DNA of 64,000 bases from Halarchaeum rubridurum (GCF_014647115.1 NZ_BMOO01000003.1:372001-436000); one strand, 5' to 3'; positions 7,664 through 15,982 are shown, numbered from the stretch's first letter. Notes: generated from the letters alone by a model not told the origin. Numbers and translations are program-made.

Positions 7664-8647
7664 ATGGACGAACGCACCCTGGGTTCGACGGGGTTCGACG
7701 TGACGCCGATGGGGCTCGGGACGTGGGAGATCGGGAGCGACTGGGGCGAGGTCGACGAGTCGGAGGCCCGCGAGGCGCTGCACGCGGCGCTCGACGAGGG
7801 CATCACCTTCCTCGACACGGCGGACGTCTACGGCGACGGCCGCTCGGAGCGCCTGATCGCGGACGTCCTCGCCGAGCGCGAGGAGACCCCGACGGTGGCG
7901 ACGAAGGCGGGGCGACGCCTCGACCCGCACGTCGCCGCGGACTACGACGAGGCCCACCTCCGCGAGTTCGTCGAGCGCTCGCGCGAGACCCTCGACGTCG
8001 ACACGCTCGACCTCCTCCAGCTCCACTGCCCGCCGACGGACGCCTACTACCGGCCCGAGACGTTCGCGGCGCTCGACGCGCTGAAGGACGACGGCCTGCT
8101 CGCCCACTACGGCGTCTCCGTCGAGCGCGTCGAGGAGGGACTGAAGGCGGTCGAGTACGACGGCGTCGAGACGGTGCAGATAATCTTCAATCCGTTCCGC
8201 CAGCGCCCGGCGGAGCGCTTCCTCGACCGGGCGGCCGCGGCGGACGTCGGCGTCATCGTCCGCGTCCCGCTCGCCTCGGGGCTGCTGACGGGTGCAATCG
8301 ACGCCGAATCCGAGTTCCCGGAGAGCGACCACCGGAACTTCAACGCGGAGGGCGAGGCCTTCGACGTCGGCGAGACGTTCGCGGGCGTCCCGCAGGACGT
8401 CGGCGCGCACGCCGCAGACGAACTCGCCGCCTACGCGCCCGCCGACGTGACGCTCGCGCAGTTCACGCTCCGCTGGATACTCGACCACGACGCCGTCTCG
8501 ACCGTGATTCCGGGGAGCACCTCGCCCGAGCACATCGCGGAGAACGTCGAAGCCGCGGAGCTCGCGCCGCTCAGCAACCGCCAGCATGGTGCCGCACGCG
8601 ACGTCTACGAGGCGTACGTGAAGGAGTACGTTCACCACCGCTGGTAA
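7664..8647 (+). CDS. Aldo/keto reductase
   Basis: 327-residue NADP-dependent TIM-barrel oxidoreductase. The catalytic tetrad is visible: Asp in FLDTADVYGDG with its Tyr, Lys in ATKAGRR, and His in LLQLHCPP. The C-terminal cofactor-binding segment is TVIPGSTSPEHIAENV. The start at 7664 has a TATA-like CGTTAGGG 24-31 nt upstream. It is monocistronic and the substrate is unknown. A second, only moderately similar aldo/keto reductase lies at 27116-27967. Confidence 0.9.
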   Translation: MDERTLGSTGFDVTPMGLGTWEIGSDWGEVDESEAREALHAALDEGITFLDTADVYGDGRSERLIADVLAEREETPTVATKAGRRLDPHVAADYDEAHLREFVERSRETLDVDTLDLLQLHCPPTDAYYRPETFAALDALKDDGLLAHYGVSVERVEEGLKAVEYDGVETVQIIFNPFRQRPAERFLDRAAAADVGVIVRVPLASGLLTGAIDAESEFPESDHRNFNAEGEAFDVGETFAGVPQDVGAHAADELAAYAPADVTLAQFTLRWILDHDAVSTVIPGSTSPEHIAENVEAAELAPLSNRQHGAARDVYEAYVKEYVHHRW

Positions 8648-8740
8648 GTCCATCAGTAGCCGTCCTCCCAGTCGAGTTCGCTTGCAGCGCCCAGTGTGCG
8701 TCGACGAGCGTATCACGTGGCGGGACGCGGGGATGCGCCG

Positions 8741-9058
8741 TCAAGAATCGCGCCACTTGTGGCCGCACTCGACGCAGGTGAACAGCCGAACCTCGTAGGA
8801 ACCGCCCGGCTTCGGCATCATCTCGTAGTAGGCTCGGTCGCTGTCGCAGTCGTCCGCTGGACACGGCTCGCGCATCGTTTCGGCGGAGTCCCGGGTCGCG
8901 TCGGCCACGGCGGGGGCCCCGTCGTCCTGCTGGCCGTCTTGGGTCGTCATCCCCGCTTCTGCTCGCGAGTCCCGCTGCTCTTCGTTCGTACAGGAGCGAC
9001 ACACCCACGTATCGCCCTCCGTGTGCATCATCGAGCCACACGCATCACAGAACCGCAT
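8741..9058 (-). CDS. Transcription factor S (TFIIS/RPB9-like) paralogue lacking the acidic tip
   Basis: 105 residues from the ATG at 9058 (MRFCDACGSMM). The N-terminal zinc ribbon is CDAC...CRSC, residues 4-24. The C-terminal ribbon is CPADDC...CVECGHKW. Cleavage-competent TFS carries an Asp-Glu pair in the hairpin of the second ribbon; here the aligned positions read Gly-Ser within MMPKPGGSYEV, so RNA-cleavage stimulation is not expected. TFS paralogues without this pair act differently on RNA polymerase in Sulfolobales. The minus-strand CATATG at 9086-9091 is the probable TATA box. Divergent from the gene at 9171. The long in-frame N-terminal extension (to 9172) is rejected because it overruns the promoter. 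Confidence 0.85.
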   Translation of the reverse strand: MRFCDACGSMMHTEGDTWVCRSCTNEEQRDSRAEAGMTTQDGQQDDGAPAVADATRDSAETMREPCPADDCDSDRAYYEMMPKPGGSYEVRLFTCVECGHKWRDS

Positions 9059-9085
9059 ACTGAATCGGGGTATACGGTTGTTGGA

Positions 9086-9146
9086 CATATGTGTTAGCTT
9101 CCGGTCCGTCGTGAACTCCGGGTGGAGACGAACCCCAACGCTTAGC
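9086..9146. promoter_or_regulatory. Divergent promoters of the TFS paralogue and the FAH-family gene
   Basis: Minus-strand TATA-like CATATG (9086-9091) serves the TFS gene at a distance of 28-33 nt. Plus-strand GCTTAGCC (9139-9146) serves the gene starting at 9171 at 25-32 nt. Both spacings fit leaderless transcripts. Confidence 0.5.
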
Positions 9147-9170
9147 CTCCGCGGCGCGAATCGCCCATCC

Positions 9171-9908
9171 ATGCGACACGTTCGCTTCCGCGACGAGGCC
9201 GGCGCAGTTCGAGAGGGCGAGTATCACGACGACGGGACCGTCAGTTTCGGCGGGCGGACGCACGCCCTCGACGACGTCGAGGTCCTCCCGCCCTGCGAGC
9301 CCTCGAAGGTCGTCTGCGTCGGGCGCAACTACGCGAAGCACGCAGCAGAGCGAAACGAGGACGTCCCGGACCGCCCGCTGCTCTTCTTGAAGCCACCGAA
9401 CGCCGTCGCGGGCCACGGCGACACCGTGACGCTCCCCCGCGAGCGCGAGCACATCGAGCACGAAGTCGAGTTCGCGGTCGTGATCGGCGAGCAGTGCCGG
9501 AACGTGGCCGAGGCGGACGCGATGGACGTCGTCGCGGGCTACACGATTGCGGACGACGTCTCGAATCGCGACGACCAGTCGCGCGAGCAGAACTGGGTGC
9601 GCGGGAAGGCCTTCGACGGCGCGTGCCCGCTCGGGCCCGTCCTCGCGGACCCCGAGCACGTCGACCCGGACGGCGCGTCGCTCGAACTCCGCGTGAACGG
9701 CGAGGTGCGCCAATCCTCGAACACCGAGCACTTCATCTTCGACGTGCCGACGCTGATCGCGGAGATAACGCGCTACATGACGCTCGAAGAGGGGGACGTC
9801 ATCTTGACGGGGACGCCGGAGGGCGTCGGCCCGCTCGAAGCCGGCGACCACGTCGAGGCCGAAGTCGAGGGTGTCGGGACCCTCGAACACGACGTCCGCC
9901 GGGACTGA
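9171..9908 (+). CDS. Fumarylacetoacetate hydrolase-family protein
   Basis: 245 residues from the ATG at 9171; an upstream in-frame start at 9021 would run through the TFS promoter and is rejected. The FAH-fold features are VGRNYAKHAAE, LFLKPPNAV, the metal ligands in EHIEHEVEFAVVIG, the VSNRDDQ aspartates and TLIAEITRYMTLEEGDVILTGTPEGVG. Family members hydrolyse or decarboxylate 2-oxo-acids (acylpyruvate hydrolase, oxaloacetate decarboxylase, homoprotocatechuate isomerase); which one cannot be decided. Monocistronic. Confidence 0.9.
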   Translation: MRHVRFRDEAGAVREGEYHDDGTVSFGGRTHALDDVEVLPPCEPSKVVCVGRNYAKHAAERNEDVPDRPLLFLKPPNAVAGHGDTVTLPREREHIEHEVEFAVVIGEQCRNVAEADAMDVVAGYTIADDVSNRDDQSREQNWVRGKAFDGACPLGPVLADPEHVDPDGASLELRVNGEVRQSSNTEHFIFDVPTLIAEITRYMTLEEGDVILTGTPEGVGPLEAGDHVEAEVEGVGTLEHDVRRD

Positions 9909-9928
9909 AAAAGCGGTCTACGGCTGAT

Positions 9929-10276
9929 CTACGCGCCGAGGACGCCGATCCCGGTGACGGGGACGCCGACGGCACCGAGGACGAAGACGACGACGGCGGT
10001 GGCGACCCACGCGACGAGCGCGATGAGGATGGCGTTCACCCAACCGCCGCGGTAGCGCCAGTTGATGACGCCGACGTACGCGACCAGGGCGAGGAGGCCG
10101 CCGACCAGCGGAATCCACGAGAGCACCGCCCACGCGAGCGCGCCGACGACGGCGGTGACGACGGCGTGCGAGTAGTCCTCGACGCCGGTGATGACGCGCG
10201 CGCCGACGTAGATGCCGAGTCCGCCGACGAGGAGGCTAATCACGAACAACAGGACCGAGCCGATAGCGCTTGCCAT
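9929..10276 (-). CDS. Small membrane protein, four predicted spans, function unknown
   Basis: 115 residues, very hydrophobic. Candidate membrane segments lie at about 4-26, 37-57, 58-72 and 83-110, separated by a short charged loop INWRYRGGW. A minus-strand T-rich CCGTTTTTCC (about 10299-10308) in front of the ATG could be the promoter. I do not recognise a named family. It is followed upstream by a G-rich octamer repeat array. Confidence 0.65.
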   Translation of the reverse strand: MASAIGSVLLFVISLLVGGLGIYVGARVITGVEDYSHAVVTAVVGALAWAVLSWIPLVGGLLALVAYVGVINWRYRGGWVNAILIALVAWVATAVVVFVLGAVGVPVTGIGVLGA

Positions 10277-10320
10277 GGCGTGGGGGACGACGCCGAGGTG
10301 GAAAAACGGTCGGGCCGAGT

Positions 10321-10448
10321 CGGGTCGGCGGGTCTGCGGGTCGGCGGGTCAGCGGGTCTGCGGGTCTGCGGGTCGGTGGGTCAGCGGGTCTGCGGGTCAG
10401 CGGGTCGGTGGGTCAGCGGGTCAGCGGGTCTGCGGGTCTGCGAGTCGG
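10321..10448. repeat. 16-copy octamer tandem repeat GGGTCNGY
   Basis: Sixteen consecutive 8-bp units of the form GGGTC(G/T/A)G(C/T), the last with GAG in place of GGG. They sit between the start of the small membrane protein gene and the stop of the CopD-like gene. G-runs occur every 8 nt on the plus strand, so the array could form G-quadruplexes. Only positions 6 and 8 vary from unit to unit. Confidence 0.93.
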
Positions 10449-10468
10449 CGGTCGGGTGTTCGCCCGGC

Positions 10469-10927
10469 TCAGAGGCCGGCGGCGAGCGCGCCGGCGTCGA
10501 GGAGGAGGAGGAGTGCGACGACGCTCGCGGCGCGGAGTCGCGTCGAGGCGTCGCGGGCGGGGCTGCGGACCTTGTCGACGGCGAGGCCGTCGCGGATCGC
10601 CGACGCGCCCATCTCGGTGAGCGCGGCGAGCGCGAGCCAGAGGACGACCATGGCGATGACGAGGTAACCGCTGGTGCTCGACCAGTAGGCCGTCGTCGTC
10701 GCCACGCCCATCGGGCTGGACATGAACGCGCCCGTGAGGAGCTGAACGACGGCGCTGACGCGCGAGATCGTCGTGAGTTTGCTCGTCGTCGATTCGAGCG
10801 CGCCGGCCGAGAGTTCGCCGTCGCGTCCGAGCGGGAGGACGGCGTACGTGAAGTAGAGGACGCTCCCGGTCCAGATCGCGGCGAAGACCAGGTGGATCGC
10901 GAAGCTCGCGGAGAGTGCTGTCGCCAT
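10469..10927 (-). CDS. CopD-like membrane protein
   Basis: 152 residues from the ATG at 10927 (MATALSASFAIHL). Four membrane spans are apparent: about 4-26, 52-75, 82-105 and 130-150. The N-terminal AIHLVFAAIWTGSVLYF with His and Trp, and the later MGVATTTAYWSS segment, resemble CopD/YebZ-family copper-resistance membrane domains. The in-frame extension to 10951 adds only eight residues and is less likely. No copper-related genes are nearby, so transport of copper is inferred from the family only. Confidence 0.6.
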   Translation of the reverse strand: MATALSASFAIHLVFAAIWTGSVLYFTYAVLPLGRDGELSAGALESTTSKLTTISRVSAVVQLLTGAFMSSPMGVATTTAYWSSTSGYLVIAMVVLWLALAALTEMGASAIRDGLAVDKVRSPARDASTRLRAASVVALLLLLDAGALAAGL

Positions 10928-11064
10928 GCTCGCCCGTGGGGACGGCGACACCTAAGGCGTAGCGGTCGTCCGACGGAGCGGACGGCGAGGCGTTCGGTGG
11001 CGCCGGACGGAGAGACGAAGCGAGCGGCGACAACGCCCAAGGCGGTGCCCGTCGACGTCCATCC

Positions 11065-12024
11065 ATGTCCACCGTCGTCCTCGCCGACGACCCGAAGCTC
11101 GACCCGCAGGTGTTCCGCGAGCGCCTCGACGCCGACGTCCGCGTCGCCGCGCTCGACGCGCCCGAGGCGTTCCGCGCGGCCGTCCGGGCGCACGGGGCCG
11201 ACGCCGTCGTGACGAACGGCGGTATCGACGTGACTCACGCCCTGCTCGCCGGCCTCGACACCCTCGCCGTCTACGGGCAGGTCTCTATCGGCCTCGACAA
11301 CGTCGACCTCGACGCCGCGGCCGAGTGCGGCGTCACCGTCACGCACGCGCCCGCCTACTGCGTCGACGAGGTGGCGACGCACGGCATCGCGCTCCTGCTC
11401 GCGTGCGTCCGCGACGTCCCCGCGCAGGACCGACGCGTCCGCGGGGGGACGTGGAGCGAGTGGGCGGGCCGCGACCTTCACCGCCTCGCCGGCGACACCG
11501 TGGGCCTCGTCTCCTTCGGCGACATCGCGCGCGGCGTCGCCGAGCGCCTGCGGGGCTTCGGCGTCGACGTCGTCGCCTACGACCCGTACGTGGACGGCGA
11601 CGTGATGGCCGAACACGGCGTCGAGAAAGCCAGCGCCGAAGGCCTGCGCGAGGCCGCGGACCACCCCTCCGTGCACGCGCCGCTCACGGACGCGACGCGC
11701 GGCCTCGTCGACGCCGCGTGGTTCGACGCGCTCCCGGAGCGCGGCGTCGTGGTGAACACGGGCCGGGGTGGCGTCGTCGACGAGGCGGCACTCCTAGCGG
11801 CGCTCGACGCGGGGTCCGTCGCGGCCGCGGGCCTCGACGTCTTCGAGACCGAACCCCCCGAGGCGTCGGCGCTCGTCGGGCGCGAGGACGTGGTGGCGAC
11901 GCCGCACATGGGGTGGTACTCGGTCGAGGCGCGCGGGGAGGCGAACGGGACGGTGGCGGCGGACATCGGACGCGTCCTCGTCGGCGCGGACGCGGAGCAC
12001 GCGGTCGAACCCGAAGAGTGGTAG
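11065..12024 (+). CDS. D-2-hydroxyacid dehydrogenase (CtBP/SerA-like)
   Basis: 319-residue NAD-dependent oxidoreductase. The nucleotide-binding domain is at about 100-280 with GLVSFGDIARGVAERLRGFG in place of the usual GxGxxG and an acidic residue at YDPYVD (NAD preference). The catalytic residues are Arg in VVNTGRGGVVDE, Glu in FETEPPE and His in TPHMGWYS. C-terminal-binding-protein-like members of this family are common in haloarchaea; the substrate is not known. Transcribed alone; the next gene hisC has its own TATA box. Confidence 0.87.
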   Translation: MSTVVLADDPKLDPQVFRERLDADVRVAALDAPEAFRAAVRAHGADAVVTNGGIDVTHALLAGLDTLAVYGQVSIGLDNVDLDAAAECGVTVTHAPAYCVDEVATHGIALLLACVRDVPAQDRRVRGGTWSEWAGRDLHRLAGDTVGLVSFGDIARGVAERLRGFGVDVVAYDPYVDGDVMAEHGVEKASAEGLREAADHPSVHAPLTDATRGLVDAAWFDALPERGVVVNTGRGGVVDEAALLAALDAGSVAAAGLDVFETEPPEASALVGREDVVATPHMGWYSVEARGEANGTVAADIGRVLVGADAEHAVEPEEW

Positions 12025-12078
12025 GCGACGACACCGCGCATCGGCCGCTTTAAGTCCCGGCGGCGGCTCTCTCGGGGT

Positions 12079-13194
12079 ATGCGACCACGGGACCTCTCGG
12101 ACCACGTCGAGTACCGCGCGGGCCGCGGCATCGAGGAAGTCGCCCGCGAACTCGGCCGCGACCCCGAGGAGTTCGTCAAGCTCGCGTCGAACGAGAACAT
12201 GTTCGGGCCGAGCCCCGCGGCCGTCGACGCGGTCGAGGCGAGCGCCGACGAGGTGCATCACTACCCGACCGCGGACCACCAGGACCTCACGGCCGCCATC
12301 GCCGAGCGCTGGGACGTGACGGACGAGCAGGTGTGGCTCGCCAACGGCGGCGACGGCGCGCTCGACTACCTCTCGCGGGCCGCCCTCGACCCCGGCGACG
12401 CCGTGCTCGTCCCCGCGCCCGGCTTCGCCTACTACGGGATGAGCGCGCGCTTCCACCACGGCGACGTGCACGAGTACGACGTGACGACCGACGACGGCTT
12501 CGCGCTCACGGCCGACGCCGTCCTCGACGCCTACGACGGCGAGCGAATCGTCCACCTCACGAGCCCGCACAACCCGAGCGGCGCGCGCTTCACGCTCGAC
12601 GCCGTCGAGCGGATCGCCGACGAGACGAGCGAGGAGACGCTCGTCGTCGTCGACGAGGCGTACGGCGAGTTCGCGGACGCGCCGAGCGCCGTCGGCCTCC
12701 TCGGCGGCCGGGACGACGCCGACGGGACAGACGCGTCGGCCAGTCGCGCCCCGCGTGACGACGTCGCAGTTCTCCGCACGTTCTCGAAGGCGTACGGCCT
12801 CGCGGGGCTCCGCCTCGGCTACGCCGTCGTCCCCGACGCGTGGGCGGACGCCTACGCGCGCGTGAACACGCCGTTCGCGGCGAGCGTCGTCGCCTGCCGG
12901 GCCGGCCTCGCCGCGCTCGACGACGACGAGCACGTCGAGCGGACGGTCGAGACCGCGCGGTGGAGCCGCGACTACATGGCCGAGCACGTCGACGCGCCGA
13001 CGTACGAGAGCCACGCGAACTTCCTGCTCGTCGAGGTGGGCGACGCGAGCGCCGTCGCCGAGGCGATGCAGGAGCGCGGCGTCATCGTCCGGGACTGTTC
13101 GAGCTTCGGGCTTCCCGGGTGCGTGCGAATCACCTGCGGCACCGAGTCGGAGACGGAGCGCGCCGTCCGCGAACTCAACGAGGTGCTCGCATGA
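12079..13194 (+). CDS. hisC: Histidinol-phosphate aminotransferase
   Basis: 371-residue PLP-dependent fold-type I aminotransferase of histidine biosynthesis, converting imidazole acetol phosphate and glutamate to histidinol phosphate. Landmarks are the N-terminal LASNENMFGPSP, the SPHNPSG motif, VDEAYGEF, the PLP lysine in TFSKAYGLAGLRLGY and the C-terminal arginine in GCVRITCGTESE. CTTTAAG at 12048-12054 is the TATA box, 25-31 nt upstream. The stop overlaps the AK6 kinase start by ATGA. An insert of about 15 residues (near 215-230, GTDASASRAPRDD) precedes the active-site lysine. Confidence 0.93.
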   Translation: MRPRDLSDHVEYRAGRGIEEVARELGRDPEEFVKLASNENMFGPSPAAVDAVEASADEVHHYPTADHQDLTAAIAERWDVTDEQVWLANGGDGALDYLSRAALDPGDAVLVPAPGFAYYGMSARFHHGDVHEYDVTTDDGFALTADAVLDAYDGERIVHLTSPHNPSGARFTLDAVERIADETSEETLVVVDEAYGEFADAPSAVGLLGGRDDADGTDASASRAPRDDVAVLRTFSKAYGLAGLRLGYAVVPDAWADAYARVNTPFAASVVACRAGLAALDDDEHVERTVETARWSRDYMAEHVDAPTYESHANFLLVEVGDASAVAEAMQERGVIVRDCSSFGLPGCVRITCGTESETERAVRELNEVLA

Positions 13195-13727
13195 GGGTCG
13201 CCGTCACCGGCACCCCCGGGACGGGCAAGACGAGCGCGACCGAACGCCTCGACACCGACCTCGACGTCGTCCACCTGAACGACGTGATTCGCGAGGAGGG
13301 GGTCTACACGGAGCGAGACGCGGAGCGCGACAGCCTCGTCGCGGACCTCGGCGCGCTCGACGAGCGCTACGCCGACGTCGATGACGTCCTCGTCGAGAGC
13401 CACCTCGCCCACCACCTCGACGACCTCGACCGCGTGGTCGTCCTCCGATGTGCGCCCGACGTGCTCGACGCCCGACTCCGCGAGCGCGGCGAGACGGAGG
13501 GCGCGGACCTGGACGCGCGTGAGCGCGAGGCGACCGAGAACTGTGAGGCCGAAGCCCTCGACGTGATACTCGGCGAGGCCGTCCGAAAGCACGGCCAAGA
13601 ACGCGTCTACGAGGTCGACACGACGGACCGGACGCCCGATGAGGTCGCCGCCGAAATCGAGGCCGTCCTCGCCGGCGAGCGCGAACCGAGCGCGGGCGAG
13701 GTGGACTTCACGGAGTACCTGCTGTGA
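13191..13727 (+). CDS. AK6/Fap7-type adenylate kinase family NTPase
   Basis: 178 residues. P-loop GTPGTGKT at residues 7-14 and the VLVESHLAHHL segment identify the small adenylate kinase-6 (Fap7/hCINAP) family. It has adenylate kinase/ATPase activity and in eukaryotes and archaea helps late small-subunit rRNA maturation. It is sandwiched by 4-nt overlaps between hisC and the CDP-alcohol phosphotransferase gene, so the three are one operon although the functions differ. The longer in-frame start at 12840 lies inside hisC and is a shadow. Confidence 0.88.
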   Translation: MRVAVTGTPGTGKTSATERLDTDLDVVHLNDVIREEGVYTERDAERDSLVADLGALDERYADVDDVLVESHLAHHLDDLDRVVVLRCAPDVLDARLRERGETEGADLDAREREATENCEAEALDVILGEAVRKHGQERVYEVDTTDRTPDEVAAEIEAVLAGEREPSAGEVDFTEYLL

Positions 13728-14332
13728 CGCTCGACCAACTCCGCCCGCTCGCCTCACGGCTCCTCCGGCCGTTCGTCTCCCTCAGCGTTCGCCTCGGGTT
13801 GACGCCGGACGCGATCAGCGTCCTCGCGTTCCTCCTCGCCGTCGCGGCCGCAGGGGCGTTCTACGTCGGGGACGCGGTGGGGTACGTCGCGGGCGCGATT
13901 CTCGTCTTCCTGAACGGCTGGCTCGACCTCCTCGACGGCGCGGTCGCCCGCGAGACCGACGTGGACTCGGAGGGTGGCGACCTCCTCGACCACGTCCTCG
14001 ACCGGTACGCGGACGTCGTCATCCTCGCCGGCCTCGCGGCGGGCGTCGGGTCGTGGCTCCTCGGATTCGCCGCCGTGACGGGCGTCCTCCTCACCTCGTA
14101 CCTCGGGACGCAGATTCAGGCGGTCGGCCTCGGCCGGCAGTACGGCGGGCTCCTCGGACGCGCCGACCGCCTCGCCCTGGTGGGTATCGTCGGCGTCCTC
14201 TCCGCCGTCATCCCCGTCGTCGGCGGCTTCAGCCTCGTCGCGTGGCTCCTCGGCTTCTTCGCCGTCGTCGGCCACCTCACCGCCCTCCAGCGGTTCTGGG
14301 GGGCGTGGGGAGACCTACGCGGAAGCGCATAG
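13724..14332 (+). CDS. CDP-alcohol phosphatidyltransferase (archaetidylinositol phosphate synthase-like)
   Basis: 202-residue membrane protein starting with GTG at 13724, overlapping the kinase stop (GTGA). The catalytic motif is visible: DLLDGAVARE followed by GGDLLDHVLDRYAD. About six membrane spans surround it. By size and the DHVLDRYAD form it resembles archaetidylinositol-phosphate synthases, which transfer inositol phosphate to CDP-archaeol; other acceptors are possible. The last three codons and the stop lie within the first copy of a 35-bp direct repeat, so the C-terminus (RGSA) may have been shaped by that element. Confidence 0.82.
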   Translation: MTLDQLRPLASRLLRPFVSLSVRLGLTPDAISVLAFLLAVAAAGAFYVGDAVGYVAGAILVFLNGWLDLLDGAVARETDVDSEGGDLLDHVLDRYADVVILAGLAAGVGSWLLGFAAVTGVLLTSYLGTQIQAVGLGRQYGGLLGRADRLALVGIVGVLSAVIPVVGGFSLVAWLLGFFAVVGHLTALQRFWGAWGDLRGSA

Positions 14333-14356
14333 CGCTTCCGCGGACCGGCGAGCGGG
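14322..14356 (+). repeat. 35-bp direct repeat, copy 1
   Basis: Identical to 14513-14547. Contains the palindrome GAAGCGC-ATA-GCGCTTC (14322-14338) and includes the stop codon of the preceding gene. Confidence 0.97.
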
Positions 14357-14385
14357 AGTGACTGAAAGGAACGACACGCGAGCGG

Positions 14386-14473
14386 CGTGATACCGAGACG
14401 GGCGGGACCGAAGGTCCCGCTGTCCGCGCGGGCGACCGACGAGTCGCCCGCGCGACGATAGCGAGGTATCACG
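14386..14473 (+). other. Three-way-junction structured element between the 35-bp repeats
   Basis: An outer 9-bp stem CGTGATACC (14386-14394) with GGTATCACG (14465-14473) encloses two perfect hairpins: GCGGGACC-GAA-GGTCCCGC (14402-14420) and a 12-bp stem 14425-14436/14443-14454 with loop CGACGA. No ORF with coding character lies here. It could be a small RNA, a mobile miniature element or a terminator-like structure after the lipid gene. Between 14333 and 14673 I see only this element, the two repeats and the MBF1 promoter. Confidence 0.8.
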
Positions 14474-14512
14474 GTATGGCGAACGGGGAGCGACGCGACC
14501 CGTGAGCGGCGT

Positions 14513-14547
14513 GAAGCGCATAGCGCTTCCGCGGACCGGCGAGCGGG
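14513..14547 (+). repeat. 35-bp direct repeat, copy 2
   Basis: Identical to 14322-14356 and 191 bp from it, including the GAAGCGC-ATA-GCGCTTC palindrome (14513-14529). Confidence 0.97.
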
Positions 14548-14643
14548 GAGCAGAGCGACCCGCGAGCGGCGGAGCCGCGAGTAGTGACGCCGATTCGTTC
14601 GCCCGAGCCGCGGTGTTCCCCACGTTCGGGCCGCCGGCGTGTG

Positions 14644-14650
14644 CTTTATA
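14644..14650 (+). promoter_or_regulatory. TATA box of the MBF1-like gene
   Basis: CTTTATA, 24-30 nt before the ATG at 14674, consistent with a leaderless mRNA. Confidence 0.65.
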
Positions 14651-14673
14651 CGCGGGGCGGAGCTACATCGGGT

Positions 14674-15195
14674 ATGGTTCAGTGCGAGATGTGCGGGGCC
14701 GAAACGGCGAACCCCAAGACCATCAAAGTCGAGGGGGCCGAACTCGACGTCTGCAGCGACTGCACGGAGTTCGGTACCGAGGTGAAGACCGAGTCGTCGT
14801 CCTCGACCTCGACGAAGTACTCGACGTCGTCCTCCGGTGGGTCCTCGGGGTCGTCGGGTTCCGGCGGGAGCTCGTCGGGCGGCTCGAAGCGCCGCCGGCG
14901 CGACATGTTCGACGAGATGCAGGAGCTCGCGTCGGACTACGACGAGCGCATCCGGAACGCCCGGGAGCAGGCGGGCTACAGCCAGGAGGACCTCGCGGAC
15001 GAGCTCAACGAGAAGGCGAGCCTCGTCCGGAAGCTCGAACGCGGCGACATCCTCCCGAGCGACGACGTCCGGCAGAAACTGGAGAAGAAACTCGGCGTCA
15101 GCCTCCTCGAAGCCGCGGACGGCGACGAGGAGTGGGAGAGCGGCTCCGCGGAGGGCGGGCTCACCCTCGGCGACATGGTCAAGCGCAAGGACTAG
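14674..15195 (+). CDS. Multiprotein bridging factor 1-like protein (zinc ribbon + HTH)
   Basis: 173 residues. N-terminal zinc ribbon CEMC...CSDC (residues 4-30), a flexible Ser/Gly linker (about 42-72), then a Cro/C1-type helix-turn-helix at about 85-145 with IRNAREQAGYSQEDLADELNEK and LVRKLERGDILPS. This is the archaeal aMBF1 architecture. MBF1 bridges regulators to TBP in eukaryotes; in archaea it is linked to ribosomes and the stress response. ATG at 14674 is chosen because the TATA box ends 23 nt before it; the GTG at 14584 would run through the promoter. Confidence 0.9.
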   Translation: MVQCEMCGAETANPKTIKVEGAELDVCSDCTEFGTEVKTESSSSTSTKYSTSSSGGSSGSSGSGGSSSGGSKRRRRDMFDEMQELASDYDERIRNAREQAGYSQEDLADELNEKASLVRKLERGDILPSDDVRQKLEKKLGVSLLEAADGDEEWESGSAEGGLTLGDMVKRKD

Positions 15196-15267
15196 ATCGT
15201 TTTCTCGCTTCGTAGTTCCTCGTCGCAATTCCGTAACCGATAATCCGGCCGCCTCGGAAGGAGGCGT

Positions 15268-15915
15268 ATGTTCGTCCTCGTCAACCTGAAGGCGTACCCC
15301 TGTGACCCCGTCGCGGTCGCGGAAGCCGCACGCGACGTCGCGGAGGCGTCCGGCGTCCGCATCGCCATCGCGCCGCAGGCCGCGGACCTCGCCGCCGTCG
15401 CGGAGACCGGCGTCGAGACGTGGGCCCAGCACGTCAGCCCGAACGACTACGGCAGCCACACGGGGAGCACGCTCGCGGAGCGCGCCGCCGCCGCGGGTGC
15501 CGAGGGGACGCTCCTCAACCACTCGGAGAACCGCATGAAGCTCGCGGACATCGACGCCTCCATTACGGCCGCGGAGCGCGCGGACCTCGAAACGTGCGTC
15601 TGCGGGAACAACCCCGCGCAGATCGGCGCGGTCGCGGCGCTCGGCCCGGACGCGGTCGCGGTTGAACCGCCCGAACTCATCGGCGGGGACGTCTCCGTCG
15701 CGTCGGCCGACCCGGACATCGTCAGGGACGCCGTCGCGGCCGCCGAAGCGGTGGACGACGACGTCGACGTCTACTGTGGAGCCGGCATCTCGACGGGCGA
15801 CGACCTCAACGCCGCGGCCGACCTCGGCGCGAGCGGCGTCCTCCTCGCGAGCGGCGTGGCGAAGGCTGACGACCCGAGGGCCGCGCTCGAAGCGCTCGTC
15901 GAACCGCTGGCCTGA
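15268..15915 (+). CDS. tpiA: Triosephosphate isomerase
   Basis: 215 residues, the short archaeal form. Catalytic residues: Lys in NLKAYP, His in LLNHSEN and Glu in AVEPPELIG; the phosphate-binding [11 protein letters not shown] and [14 protein letters not shown] segments are present. It interconverts glyceraldehyde-3-phosphate and dihydroxyacetone phosphate in the cytoplasm. A TATA-like CGATAATC at about 15238-15245 precedes the ATG by 23-30 nt. The AAGGAGG just before the ATG leaves only 3 nt and is probably not a functional Shine-Dalgarno. Confidence 0.95.
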   Translation: MFVLVNLKAYPCDPVAVAEAARDVAEASGVRIAIAPQAADLAAVAETGVETWAQHVSPNDYGSHTGSTLAERAAAAGAEGTLLNHSENRMKLADIDASITAAERADLETCVCGNNPAQIGAVAALGPDAVAVEPPELIGGDVSVASADPDIVRDAVAAAEAVDDDVDVYCGAGISTGDDLNAAADLGASGVLLASGVAKADDPRAALEALVEPLA

Positions 15916-15982
15916 GCGGCCACCCACCGGCGCGACCGTCGGTTTCCCGTGCGTCTATAATCGCTCGACTCGACGTGCCGCC

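Noticed and set aside
6661-8781. 706-codon plus-strand frame through the MBL hydrolase and aldo/keto reductase genes
   Set aside because: Out of frame with both real genes and without motif.
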